Shown: positions 1 through 7,603 of the stretch, one piece after another
Layout: every line of letters starts with the position of its first letter
Numbering within the stretch: position 1 is the first letter of the stretch
DNA from: Aerococcus agrisoli
GTDB taxonomy: Bacteria; Bacillota; Bacilli; Lactobacillales; Aerococcaceae
Assembly (NCBI RefSeq): GCF_003797145.1
Contig: NZ_RKMG01000006.1
Span: 1-64,000, forward strand
DNA: 64,000 bases
Reading direction: 5' to 3'
Position numbers and translations under genes: made by a program
Notes under the pieces: generated by a model
What the model was told of the DNA's origin: nothing
The model's database searches: none
What the model saw: only the letters and a program-made list of their open reading frames with translations

Positions 1-474
1 TCAATTCTACTTGACGCTGACAATGATGCAACTTGTAAATATTTATTATATGATTCATGGGATGAATCTAATAAAGAAGAGCATTTCACAAATTTACTGA
101 TAAAAAGTGATTTAGAAAATGATCGTGCGGTAAATTTAGCTGTTTCTTTAAATGATAAAGTAATCGGTGTATTTCATGCATGGTTTACAGAAATGAAACA
201 AATGATTGAAGTGGGATTTAGTTTTTCAAAAGAATTTGATGGTAAAGGATATGCCACAGAATCGTTATTCGCCATGCTTGAATATTTATTTAAAAACTAT
301 GAGGTGCATAGAATTCAAGCAGTCTGTGATGATAGAAATATTGCTTCTGAGAAATTATGTTTACGAGTAGGCATGAGAAAAGAGGCCCATTTCATCAAAG
401 ATTATTGGAGTAGAGGCGAATGGACAAGTAGCTTCGTTTTCGGCATGGTAAAATCGGAAATGCCTGCAGAGTAA
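1..474 (+). CDS. GNAT-family N-acetyltransferase, 5' end outside window
   Basis: The frame is open from base 1 and gives about 157 residues, so the true start lies upstream. The C-terminal part carries the acetyl-CoA-binding hallmark of GNAT enzymes: an FDGKGYATE stretch (the R/Q-x-x-G-x-G/A loop region) after a beta strand (VGFSFS), then the helix SLFAMLEYLFK and the strand-turn HRIQAVCDDRNIASEKLCLRVGMRKEA. That ending resembles RimJ/RimL-type ribosomal-protein or small-molecule acetyltransferases. The substrate cannot be read from the sequence. An in-frame ATG at 193 is internal to the fold and should not be taken as the start. The downstream gene is separated by a promoter and riboswitch, so the two are not co-transcribed from this end. 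Confidence 0.85.
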   Translation, partial: SILLDADNDATCKYLLYDSWDESNKEEHFTNLLIKSDLENDRAVNLAVSLNDKVIGVFHAWFTEMKQMIEVGFSFSKEFDGKGYATESLFAMLEYLFKNYEVHRIQAVCDDRNIASEKLCLRVGMRKEAHFIKDYWSRGEWTSSFVFGMVKSEMPAE

Positions 475-589
475 GGAAAATAATGTTTTTTTCACAAAGT
501 TGAAGCGTGTCCCGTTCAAATATCAATTTAATGATTATTCCTATCACAATTAACGAAAGTACTTTTTTCACAATAACGCCATGTTTTGC

Positions 590-618
590 TTGCATATACC
601 CTTACATGGTGGTATTAT
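590..618 (+). promoter_or_regulatory. Promoter of the riboswitch-controlled metal ATPase
   Basis: A TTGCAT -35 hexamer and a TATTAT -10 hexamer are separated by exactly 17 bases. Transcription would begin near 625, just at a small hairpin (623-647, GCAaGGTAA pairing with TTACCTGC) that precedes the riboswitch. Confidence 0.6.
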
Positions 619-654
619 TTGGGCAAGGTAAGAAATAGATTACCTGCAAATTTA

Positions 655-792
655 AACATATAAGAACAGGCGGTAGGTTCGAAAGGATTTATGCAGCCGG
701 GCTACAATAGTAGCAGCAAAACATGAACTATACATTTATAGGGCATACTTGTGAGACAGTTAAACACTGTCCATGAGTATGCCCTTTTTCTT
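655..792 (+). promoter_or_regulatory. NiCo (czcD-type) riboswitch aptamer with overlapping terminator
   Basis: This leader contains ACAGGCGGTAGG, then GCAGCCGGGCTACA near 693 and GGGCATACTTGTGAGACAG at 741, an arrangement I recognise as the conserved core of the czcD/NiCo riboswitch class. Its last helix is the 5' strand of a strong terminator: GGGCATACT (741-749) pairs with AGTATGCCC, an inner GACAG/CTGTC helix stacks within, and a run of T follows. In this class metal binding stabilises the aptamer at the expense of the terminator and so turns expression on. The gene it controls is a P1B-4 transition-metal ATPase, which fits Co/Ni (and Fe(II), reported for some members) as ligand. The class assignment is from memory of the motif; no covariance model was run. 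Confidence 0.75.
741..791 (+). terminator. Intrinsic terminator of the riboswitch expression platform
   Basis: GGGCATACT pairs with AGTATGCCC around an inner GACAG/CTGTC helix and is followed by TTTTTCTTT. It shares sequence with the aptamer's last helix, as expected for a transcriptional switch. Confidence 0.8.
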
Positions 793-815
793 TACCCAGA
801 AAAGGAGTGAATCTG

Positions 816-842
816 ATGAAAAGACCGCAATGCCAACCATAA
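816..842 (+). CDS. Possible 8-residue upstream peptide
   Basis: An ATG with a good AAAGGAG Shine-Dalgarno eight bases upstream opens an eight-codon frame (MKRPQCQP) that ends 61 bases before the ATPase gene. It would be made only when the riboswitch permits read-through. It may be a decaying duplicate ribosome site rather than a functional peptide, so confidence is low. Confidence 0.2.
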   Translation: MKRPQCQP

Positions 843-903
843 TCCAGAATTCTCAACAATTTAGCTCATCTCAAAATTTCATTTATAGAAAAGGAGTACT
901 ACC

Positions 904-2790
904 ATGAAAGACTATATTTTACACAACCGCCAAGGACAATTTGTTGTCATTGGGACGATCTTTTTACTACTAGGTTTCGCAACAGCAAACTTTAACGGCG
1001 GCCTGTCTACCGGAGCTTACTATATTTCAATGTTCTTCCTGGGTTTTTATGCCGCTAAAAATGCGGTGGTTGAAACGATCAACGAAAAGTCACCAAATGT
1101 TGACCTGCTGATGATCTTGGCGGCAGTTGGTGCAGCCTTAATCCAATACGAATCTGAAGGGGCGGCGCTTCTATTTGTTTTCGCGGTTGCTGAAGTCTTG
1201 GAAGATTATGCGACCAATAAATCTACCGCTGCTATTTCTGAATTGATGTCTCAAGTCCCAGAAAAGGCTAAAGTGCTACAAGCCAATGGGGAAGTGGTCG
1301 AAGTCTTAACCGATGACTTGCAAAAAGAGGACGTCGTTGTCGTGGCACGTGGGGAACAAATTCCTATCGACGGTTACGTTGACCGACATGTGCTAGTCAA
1401 CGAATCTGCCTTGACGGGTGAATCTATCCCTGTCAGCAAAGATATTGATGAAGAAGTATTCGCCGGTACCATCAATGAAGGCAATGCCTTCCATATCCGT
1501 GTCAGCAAATTAGCCAGCGAAACAGTTTTCTCAAATATCATTCGTATGGTGGAAGAGGCCCAAAATCGTCCGTCTAAAATTTCAAAATTTATCGACCGTA
1601 TCGAAAGTAAATACGTGATTTCAGTCTTGATTGCGGTGCCGATTTTCATCTTCATCTTGATGCAATTCCAAGGCTACAGCTTCGACGTTGCCTTCTATCG
1701 TGGCATGGTGCTGCTTACTGTAGCGAGTCCGTGTGCCTTGGTGGCTAGTGCGACGCCTGCGACACTTGCGGCGATTTCTAATGCAGCGAAAAATGGGATT
1801 CTCTTCAAGGGTGGGGCAGCCATGGAAGCCTTGTCTACCATGGATACCTTGTATACCGACAAAACGGGTACCCTTACCTATGGCGATTTCCAAGTCGTTA
1901 GCTACCAAGTCGATGATGATTTACTCAAAGAAGTTGTCTACATGGAACAACAATCCAGTCATCCAATCGGTGGCGCGATTGTCCAAGCCTTCAAAGATAT
2001 CGATTTGACCCGTGTTGATCACAGTGAAGCCGTTGAGGAAATTGCGGGTAAAGGTGTGAAAAAAGGGGCCATTACAGTCGGCAAACCTTCTGCTTTTGAC
2101 ACCTACACAGACCCTCAAAATTTCAGAAGCCTTTTACATGCGGCGAATACCACGGTTTTTGTGGGGAACGACCACGAGATTCTTGGCTATATTTCGCTGG
2201 CTGACCAAGTGCGACCACAATCTGCATACGCCATCAAAGCCTTCCAAAACGACGGCGTGGATGTGGTGCTCTTGACTGGCGATAATGAGGCGGTGGCTAA
2301 GGAAGTTGCGAGCGAATTGCATATTGACCACTACAAAGCGGGTATGTTGCCTGAGGACAAGATTGCTTTCGTGCTTGAGAGCCAAGATAAGGACCAAGTG
2401 GCGGGCATGATTGGGGACGGGATTAACGATGCGCCGGCCTTGGCTAATGCGGATATTGGGATTGCGATGGGTTCTGGTGCGTCAGTGGCCATGGAATCTT
2501 CAGATATTGTAATCGTGAAGAATAATCTGGCAAAATTGTACTTCTCATATGAACTCAGCAAAAAGTTAAATCAATTGATTCTACAAAATGTGATTTTCGC
2601 CGTGGGAGTGATTATCACGCTGGTTTTATTGAACCTTTTCGGTGTTCTAGGCTTGCCGTTAGCGGTTTTATGCCACGAAGGGTCTACGATTTTGGTTATT
2701 CTGAATGGTTTACGTTTGTTGCGCTATAAAGATGCCAATATTGTAAATTCCGAAGAATCTGTCAAAGTAGCGCAAGCGGAATTGAATTAA
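904..2790 (+). CDS. P1B-4-type heavy-metal (Co/Ni/Fe/Zn) efflux ATPase
   Basis: This 628-residue membrane P-type ATPase pumps a transition metal out of the cytoplasm using ATP. The core motifs are complete: TGES (about 171-174, phosphatase), DKTGT (319-323, phosphorylated Asp), and GDGINDAP near 503. The metal-site motifs define the subgroup: SPC (275-277) in the membrane helix before the phosphorylation domain, and HEGS near 590 in a late helix. SPC with HEG is the P1B-4 signature (CoaT, CtpD, Bacillus PfeT/ZosA, Listeria FrvA) and differs from the CPC of Cu and Cd/Zn pumps. There is no N-terminal metal-binding domain, as is usual for the group. A NiCo-type riboswitch lies directly upstream, so the likely cargo is Co(II)/Ni(II) or Fe(II). 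The start follows AAAGGAG with good spacing. Confidence 0.93.
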   Translation: MKDYILHNRQGQFVVIGTIFLLLGFATANFNGGLSTGAYYISMFFLGFYAAKNAVVETINEKSPNVDLLMILAAVGAALIQYESEGAALLFVFAVAEVLEDYATNKSTAAISELMSQVPEKAKVLQANGEVVEVLTDDLQKEDVVVVARGEQIPIDGYVDRHVLVNESALTGESIPVSKDIDEEVFAGTINEGNAFHIRVSKLASETVFSNIIRMVEEAQNRPSKISKFIDRIESKYVISVLIAVPIFIFILMQFQGYSFDVAFYRGMVLLTVASPCALVASATPATLAAISNAAKNGILFKGGAAMEALSTMDTLYTDKTGTLTYGDFQVVSYQVDDDLLKEVVYMEQQSSHPIGGAIVQAFKDIDLTRVDHSEAVEEIAGKGVKKGAITVGKPSAFDTYTDPQNFRSLLHAANTTVFVGNDHEILGYISLADQVRPQSAYAIKAFQNDGVDVVLLTGDNEAVAKEVASELHIDHYKAGMLPEDKIAFVLESQDKDQVAGMIGDGINDAPALANADIGIAMGSGASVAMESSDIVIVKNNLAKLYFSYELSKKLNQLILQNVIFAVGVIITLVLLNLFGVLGLPLAVLCHEGSTILVILNGLRLLRYKDANIVNSEESVKVAQAELN

Positions 2791-2868
2791 GGTGCATCGT
2801 TTCGTGCCGGGATTTTGGGTGACCTGTGCTAAAATTAAACTACTATTCAGCAAATTGGAGGCTATACA

Positions 2869-3228
2869 ATGTCCGTACTATCAACGATTCTCATCACTTT
2901 GGTTGCCCTTGAATTCTTCTATATCATGTATCTGGAAACTTTCGCGACCACATCAGCCGCAACTCAGCGCGTCTTCAAGATGAGCGAAGCCGAGCTCAAA
3001 GGCAAGTCGCTCAACACCTTGTTCAAAAATCAAGGTATCTACAACGGTTTGATCGGCGTTGGCTTGCTATATGCAGCCTATTTTTCTAGCGCCCCAACCG
3101 AAATCAGCCGTCTGCTCCTGATTTACATCATTCTCGTTGCTATTTATGGCGGTCTGACTAGTGATAAAAAGATCATCCTAACCCAAGGCGGATTAGCCAT
3201 TATCGCGCTGATCACCACCTTCTTCTAG
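2869..3228 (+). CDS. DUF1304 family small membrane protein
   Basis: This 119-residue protein has four predicted membrane helices: about 4-24, a second around LNTLFKNQGIYNGLIGVGLLYAAYF, and two near the C-terminus. The FKNQGIYNG motif is typical of the DUF1304 family, whose function is not established. It has its own TTGGAGG ribosome site and lies 78 bases after the metal ATPase with no terminator between, so it may share that transcript. A link with metal efflux is only a guess from position. Confidence 0.8.
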   Translation: MSVLSTILITLVALEFFYIMYLETFATTSAATQRVFKMSEAELKGKSLNTLFKNQGIYNGLIGVGLLYAAYFSSAPTEISRLLLIYIILVAIYGGLTSDKKIILTQGGLAIIALITTFF

Positions 3229-3266
3229 TAGTCCTCAACTCGCCAACCACTAGTGGCCTTGGTATT

Positions 3267-3298
3267 CAAAAGCATCCTCATTGAGAGGGTGCTTTTTG
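3267..3298 (+). terminator. Intrinsic terminator after the ATPase/DUF1304 pair
   Basis: AAAAGCATCCTC pairs with GAGGGTGCTTTT (one mismatch) across a short loop and is followed by T residues. Confidence 0.75.
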
Positions 3299-3352
3299 AT
3301 TTTCGCCAAAACAGATGGCATCAGTTTGTGTTAGTGGATTTGGATTTTTGGG

Positions 3353-3361
3353 TGCTATAAT
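3353..3361 (+). promoter_or_regulatory. Extended -10 promoter of the LysR gene
   Basis: TGCTATAAT is a perfect extended -10 element 30 bases before the start codon. I see no good -35 hexamer at the right distance. Confidence 0.45.
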
Positions 3362-3390
3362 GGGCATTATCAAGATTTGAGGAGGATCGC

Positions 3391-4284
3391 ATGTATATTG
3401 AAAAATTAAAGTACTTTATTGACCTCTATGAATGTGGCAATTTTACGGAAACAGCGCGGAAAAACTTTATTTCCCAAGCATCTGTTAGCCAATATATTAC
3501 GGCTTTGGAAAATGAGTTTCAGACCAGTTTATTTAACCGGCATGTAACGCCAATTCAACCGACAGAACAAGGTAAGTATTTTTATGAACAGGCACAGATT
3601 TTACTGCACCAGTATCAGAATATGCAGCAAAAAATGGCTGATTTCTCGACGAATACTTTACCCACGTTAAAATTGGCCTATACTTCATATGAAGATTTGA
3701 GCCAACTCATTTCCTTTATGTCCTATCTGAAAGAAAAGGAATCTCCGCTACGGTTTGAACTGGTTAAAATCTCTTGTAAAGACGTGGATTATTTTGTGCA
3801 AAATGAAGTCTGTGACATGGCTTTATCGTTTTTAGATGAATTCCAATCTAAGGATTTATCAACTTTTACGATTACGAAAGGACAGTACCAAGCGGTTGTG
3901 CCAAAAGGACACCCCTTATTCGAAAACGAAGTGATTGCTTTATCAGACTTATATGAATATCCTTTGGTCTTATTGAGTGAAGAACGTATGGGACCAAACA
4001 CATTTGCTCTAATGCAAGAACGGTCACAAAGGGATGGCTATAAAGCGCAAATAGCTAAAACGATTGAAGATTTTGAATCTGCATTTTTCTATGTGATTGC
4101 TGAAAACTTGATTGGCTTTGTGACAGAAGAATATGACATGAGTCGCTACGGTGATCAATTAAAGAAAATCCCATTAGCAAGTTCCAATCATACCTATGAA
4201 ATTGTGTTGGGTTACCGGACCGATACCCAAAATCCTGCTATTCATTACTTTATCCAAGAATTAACCAGCTATCACAAAATCTAA
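3391..4284 (+). CDS. LysR-family transcriptional regulator
   Basis: This 297-residue protein has an N-terminal winged helix-turn-helix (about residues 1-60). The pattern YFIDLYECGNFTETARKNFISQASVSQYI, with the LEN..QTSLFNR wing, is diagnostic of LysR regulators. A periplasmic-binding-protein-like effector domain fills the rest. It has a GAGGAGG ribosome site. The next gene, 82 bases downstream on the same strand, is an NAD(P)-dependent oxidoreductase of the NmrA type. A dyad (GTGAA-4-TTCAC) sits in that gene's promoter region, so this regulator probably controls it. The effector is unknown. Confidence 0.9.
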   Translation: MYIEKLKYFIDLYECGNFTETARKNFISQASVSQYITALENEFQTSLFNRHVTPIQPTEQGKYFYEQAQILLHQYQNMQQKMADFSTNTLPTLKLAYTSYEDLSQLISFMSYLKEKESPLRFELVKISCKDVDYFVQNEVCDMALSFLDEFQSKDLSTFTITKGQYQAVVPKGHPLFENEVIALSDLYEYPLVLLSEERMGPNTFALMQERSQRDGYKAQIAKTIEDFESAFFYVIAENLIGFVTEEYDMSRYGDQLKKIPLASSNHTYEIVLGYRTDTQNPAIHYFIQELTSYHKI

Positions 4285-4312
4285 TAGGTCATTTGATTTC
4301 TTAATTATACAA

Positions 4313-4334
4313 GTGAAGTATTTCACAATATAAT
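4313..4334 (+). promoter_or_regulatory. Candidate LysR operator and -10 of the NmrA-like gene
   Basis: GTGAAgtatTTCAC (4313-4326) is a perfect dyad containing the T-N11-A pattern of LysR sites. It lies just upstream of a TATAAT -10 (4329-4334). The -35 is poor, as expected for a regulated promoter. Confidence 0.45.
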
Positions 4335-4366
4335 TAACTTGTAAATCAGAAAGCGAGGTAATTCAA

Positions 4367-5308
4367 ATGACAAAAGTATTATTAACAGGTGTTGACGGCA
4401 ATTTAGGTGGCTACGCAGCAGATTTCTTATTGAACTTAACTGAGCAAGCAAATATCGTACTGGGTGGTTATAGCGAACCAGCATTAGCAAAATATACGGA
4501 TCGAGGTATTGAAACCCGCCAAATGAATTTCAATCATGCCGAAGGTTTGGCAGAAAAATTTGCCGGTATTGATACTGTGGCTTTGATTTCCATGCCATTC
4601 GTTGGTGCAAAACGTCAAGCTGCCCACCGAAATGTTGTGGATGCGGCGAAGGCAGCAGGTATAAAGAAAATCATCTATACGTCTTTAGTTAATGCTGCTG
4701 ACCCTACCAATCCATCCGTTGAAAAGATTGATCATGCCTATACAGAAGCATACATCGAAGCATCAGGACTAGATTACATCTTCCTACGCAATTCACAATA
4801 CGCAGAAGCTATGATCACTAACTACTTTACCTTTGTACATATGAATGCGCCTTTATCTAATAGTCAAGGTGATGGGAAAATGGCATACATCTCTAGAAAA
4901 GACTGTGCCAAAGCTGTCGCACATGCACTAGTTGCTGACGACATCCACCATTCTATCCAAAACATCAACGGCCCTGAATTGTTAACCATGGCTGAATTCG
5001 TCGAAATTGGTAACCAAGTAACAGGAAACAACATCACATACAAAGCCATTACTGATGAAGAAAACTATGCCATTTTTGACGCAATGGGTGTACCTCGTAC
5101 AACTGAAGGGGAATTCAAGAAAGATTCAGAAGCCCCATATTCATCAGATGGGATGGTAACCTTCGCCCAAGCCATTCGTGAAGGCAAGATGGATACCTTC
5201 ACCGACGACTTTGAAAAACTAACAGGCGACAAAGCATTAACTGTTCGTTACATGTTTGAACATAGCGACGACTTCCAAGTAGGCGAACGCCACTCAGAAG
5301 ATCACTAG
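4367..5308 (+). CDS. NmrA-like NAD(P)-binding oxidoreductase
   Basis: This 313-residue protein has an N-terminal Rossmann fold (KVLLTGVDGNLGGYAADFLL; the GxxGxxG pattern appears as GVDGNLG) and an atypical short-chain dehydrogenase body of the NmrA/QorB group, such as E. coli QorB. Members reduce quinones or azo compounds or act as NADP sensors. The segment IKKIIYTSLVNAADPTN matches the family's catalytic-loop region. It is probably controlled by the adjacent LysR gene. Enzyme or redox sensor cannot be decided from sequence alone. Confidence 0.8.
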   Translation: MTKVLLTGVDGNLGGYAADFLLNLTEQANIVLGGYSEPALAKYTDRGIETRQMNFNHAEGLAEKFAGIDTVALISMPFVGAKRQAAHRNVVDAAKAAGIKKIIYTSLVNAADPTNPSVEKIDHAYTEAYIEASGLDYIFLRNSQYAEAMITNYFTFVHMNAPLSNSQGDGKMAYISRKDCAKAVAHALVADDIHHSIQNINGPELLTMAEFVEIGNQVTGNNITYKAITDEENYAIFDAMGVPRTTEGEFKKDSEAPYSSDGMVTFAQAIREGKMDTFTDDFEKLTGDKALTVRYMFEHSDDFQVGERHSEDH

Positions 5309-5315
5309 TACTTTT

Positions 5316-5356
5316 AACGAAGAGACAAGGACAATTGGTCCTTGTCTCTTTTCGTT
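5316..5356 (+). terminator. Strong intrinsic terminator
   Basis: A long stem (AACGAAgAGACAAGGAC paired with GTCCTTGTCTCTtTTCGTT) with a five-base loop ends the LysR/NmrA unit. Repeat copy A begins immediately after it. Confidence 0.8.
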
Positions 5357-5357
5357 A

Positions 5358-5575
5358 GATTGTGTATTTTTAAATCGATATAAGCAAAATCTGGATACTT
5401 GAAGGGGCTGTGTGAACTTTTATGAGAAAAAATGGTTCACAAAACGGCTTGTGTGATTCGTCTTCAAAAAAGAGGTTCACACAGCCCTCTGTGTGACGCA
5501 AAATTGCTCATTTTGAACACTTCAGGGCCCTGAAGTGTTCAAATAGCGGTTATTTAATATCCAATAAATACAATC
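5358..5575. repeat. Interspersed palindromic repeat, copy A
   Basis: One of five ~215 bp non-coding elements in this window. The ends are inverted (GATTGT at 5358, ACAATC at 5570-5575). An internal helix pairs GGGCTGTGTGAAC (5405-5417) perfectly with GTTCACACAGCCC (5475-5487). Near the right end is a perfect 32-bp palindrome (5512-5543) centred on GGGCCC. There is no open reading frame of note. The sequence differs from the other copies but keeps the same pairing plan. Confidence 0.75.
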
Positions 5576-5627
5576 CTCACCAAGCCGGACAAATTGCGCT
5601 TCCGAAGCACAGCTCAAAACATCAAAA

Positions 5628-5656
5628 TGAAAAGAGGGCCGAGCCCTCTTTTTTCA
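5628..5656. terminator. GAGGGC-type hairpin terminator, copy 1
   Basis: TGAAAAGAGGGC pairs with GCCCTCTTTTTTCA around a three-base loop, with T runs on both strands. Near-identical hairpins recur at 18419, 37014 and 43471 near other copies of the interspersed repeat. Confidence 0.7.
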
Positions 5657-5737
5657 TCATAGAAAAGGCTCAGCAGCCGCGTTTCTTCCATACAAAAAAC
5701 GAAACGCCGCGCTATTTAACTCCCCTCCAACCACCAA

Positions 5738-5785
5738 CAAAAAAAGCCAAGGCTGTGAGTACAAAACCCACCAGACCTTGGCTTG
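5738..5785 (-). terminator. Terminator of the OFA transporter gene
   Basis: Read on the minus strand, AGCCAAGG pairs with CCTTGGCT across a partly paired loop and is followed by TTTTTTTG. Confidence 0.7.
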
Positions 5786-5800
5786 CATAATGCCGTTTAA

Positions 5801-6982
5801 TTAGGCATTACGGTATTTTTTCATATAAAGTAATTGCAATAGGATACCCAAGATTGCCATACCGATAACGATCACGAAGGCTGTTGAGTAAGTACCTGTT
5901 GCGTCTAGGATCAATGAACCGATTGTTGGTCCGAAGACTGCGGCCACACCGTAAGCTGTAAACATCCAACCGTAGTTAGTTCCGGCATTCTTCACGCCCC
6001 AGTTTTCTGCGGTAATACCTGGGAATGAACCTAGGAAACCACCGAACGAAAGGCCAACCATCATCAAGCCAGCTGTACCAGCAAGGGCACCTAGGCTAGG
6101 GCTAGAAATTGCTAGGAATAGACCAAGGGCAACAACGACGAACATTGCCACAACGGTTTGGTAACGACCAATTTTATCAGAAACGCTACCCCAGAAGATA
6201 CGACCGAATGTATTGGCAATCGAAACTGCCATAACGATTGTTACAGGATCACCTAAAGCGTAGTTGGTTGCGATTGATGCACCAGATGAAATGATCATCA
6301 TACCACCAGTAGCCCCAAGCGTATACACTGCCCATAGAATCCAGAACTTCGGCTCGCGCATCATTTCCTTGTAAGTCTTACCTTCCGCAACTGCGGCCGC
6401 ACCAGTAGCTTCAACAGCCGGCGCTTTACGCATAAATGTAGAAGCCAAGCAGATAACGATTAACAAGATTACACCCAAAATTTTGAATACAGTGTAAATA
6501 TCGTAGTTGGTTAACATTGAACGTACAACGGGTGCGAAAATTAGTGGACCAAGTCCAAAACCAGCAGCAGTTAAACCACCAGCCAAACCTTTTTTATCAG
6601 GGAACCATTTGGCCGCAACAGAAGTTGACGCACCGTAAGCAGCACCAATACCTAAACCTAGGATTAAACCGTAAGTGATGTACAACATGAAAACTGAATT
6701 TACGAATCCAGTTAGGAACATACCTACACCGAATAGAATCCCACCAATAAAGACGAAACGACGAGGGCCAAGCTCATCCAATTTTGGACCGAAGATAATC
6801 ATACCCAGTGGCACCATAGCGAATGAAATAGAATATGCAATAGCAGTTTGTGTTTGTGCCCAATCAGGGTTTGCTTCTAGCAAGGCCGCTTGGAATACCG
6901 ACCAGGCATAGCCTGCACCTAAACATAAGTTGGTCACCACTGCCGCGAGCAAGATGACCCAACGATTTACTTTTTTCTCCAT
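5801..6982 (-). CDS. OFA-family MFS transporter (oxalate/formate antiporter-like)
   Basis: This integral membrane carrier of about 393 residues has twelve predicted helices. The start MEKKVNRWVILLAAVVTNLCLGAGYAWSVFQ and the loop GPKLDELGPRRFVFIGG are typical of the oxalate:formate antiporter (OFA) family of the major facilitator superfamily. Members exchange or import small carboxylates; in lactic acid bacteria the substrate is usually unknown. I start at the ATG at 6982 because GTGAGG lies eight bases upstream; the GTG at 6997 is that ribosome site itself. A perfect cre box lies about 130 bases upstream, so CcpA control is likely. The gene is monocistronic. Confidence 0.87.
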   Translation of the reverse strand: MEKKVNRWVILLAAVVTNLCLGAGYAWSVFQAALLEANPDWAQTQTAIAYSISFAMVPLGMIIFGPKLDELGPRRFVFIGGILFGVGMFLTGFVNSVFMLYITYGLILGLGIGAAYGASTSVAAKWFPDKKGLAGGLTAAGFGLGPLIFAPVVRSMLTNYDIYTVFKILGVILLIVICLASTFMRKAPAVEATGAAAVAEGKTYKEMMREPKFWILWAVYTLGATGGMMIISSGASIATNYALGDPVTIVMAVSIANTFGRIFWGSVSDKIGRYQTVVAMFVVVALGLFLAISSPSLGALAGTAGLMMVGLSFGGFLGSFPGITAENWGVKNAGTNYGWMFTAYGVAAVFGPTIGSLILDATGTYSTAFVIVIGMAILGILLQLLYMKKYRNA

Positions 6983-7111
6983 TAATATATACCTCACAAA
7001 AAAATTTATTCTATGTATCTGCTAGATGATCAAGTTGCCCAACAAACGGACCTCCTTTCGCATCAATTTTTGACGACCTAGCAATATCACGAATAAAGCA
7101 TACCGGTTTAC

Positions 7112-7125
7112 TGAAACCGTTTACA
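7112..7125 (-). promoter_or_regulatory. cre box (CcpA site) at the OFA transporter promoter
   Basis: TGAAACCGTTTACA matches the TGWAANCGNTNWCA consensus at every position. On the minus strand a TTGTAA -35 overlaps it, with TATGCT 18 bases on, so CcpA binding would block the promoter. Confidence 0.65.
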
Positions 7126-7473
7126 ACCATGAGAAACTTATCGTTTAATAAGTTCACTTTATGCTGAATCCGAGAAATAGCCCAAAAGCCCCATATTGTA
7201 CGTTTTTTGTTCTTGTGGCAAAAAGGAAAAAGCGGGTCAAGCTGACGAATTTTCGATTAAAAAGACAAAATTTCGGCTAATTGGCCGACCAAAGAGATAC
7301 AAAAAAACACGGATTGTACTCAAAATGCAGAAAACTTGTCTAATAATAGGGCGCTTTTATCGGTTTTTCAAGCCATGCTAGAGATTGAACAAATCCCAAA
7401 AATATAAACATGTGATAAAAAGCAGAGTTTTCATTTTTTACGGTCATTTACGCGAAAAGATTCGCTCAAAACC

Positions 7474-7580
7474 TTGAAATATAAATAATAAAGAGTATAT
7501 TTTAATATAGGGTTTTATCCCTAATTTGGACAATTTCAGGCAAATAAGCGTTTGCGAATAATTGTGCAAAGTTGTATACA
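7474..7580 (+). promoter_or_regulatory. Candidate promoters of the cyd operon
   Basis: The 620-bp space between the OFA gene and cydA holds the cre box at 7112 and this stretch. TTGCGA (7552-7557) and TATACA (7575-7580) are spaced by 17 bases, but they sit very near the ribosome site. An alternative pair upstream is TTGAAA (7474) and TATATT (7496) with 16 bases. I found no convincing Rex-type dyad. The remainder is AT-rich without a credible gene. Confidence 0.4.
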
Positions 7581-7603
7581 ATTGAATAAAAGGAGGAAGA
7601 AAG

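Noticed and set aside
5358..5575. Insertion sequence remnant
   Set aside because: No transposase fragment in any copy and no clear target duplication, so only a non-autonomous MITE-like origin remains possible.
7196..7381. Open frame of 61 codons between the OFA and cydA genes
   Set aside because: No ribosome site, low-complexity basic composition and no recognisable motif; it lies in a regulatory spacer.
7540..7600. Rex (NADH-sensing) box upstream of cydA
   Set aside because: TTGTG and TACAA segments are present but the spacing and second half-site do not form the TTGTGAA-N4-TTCACAA dyad.
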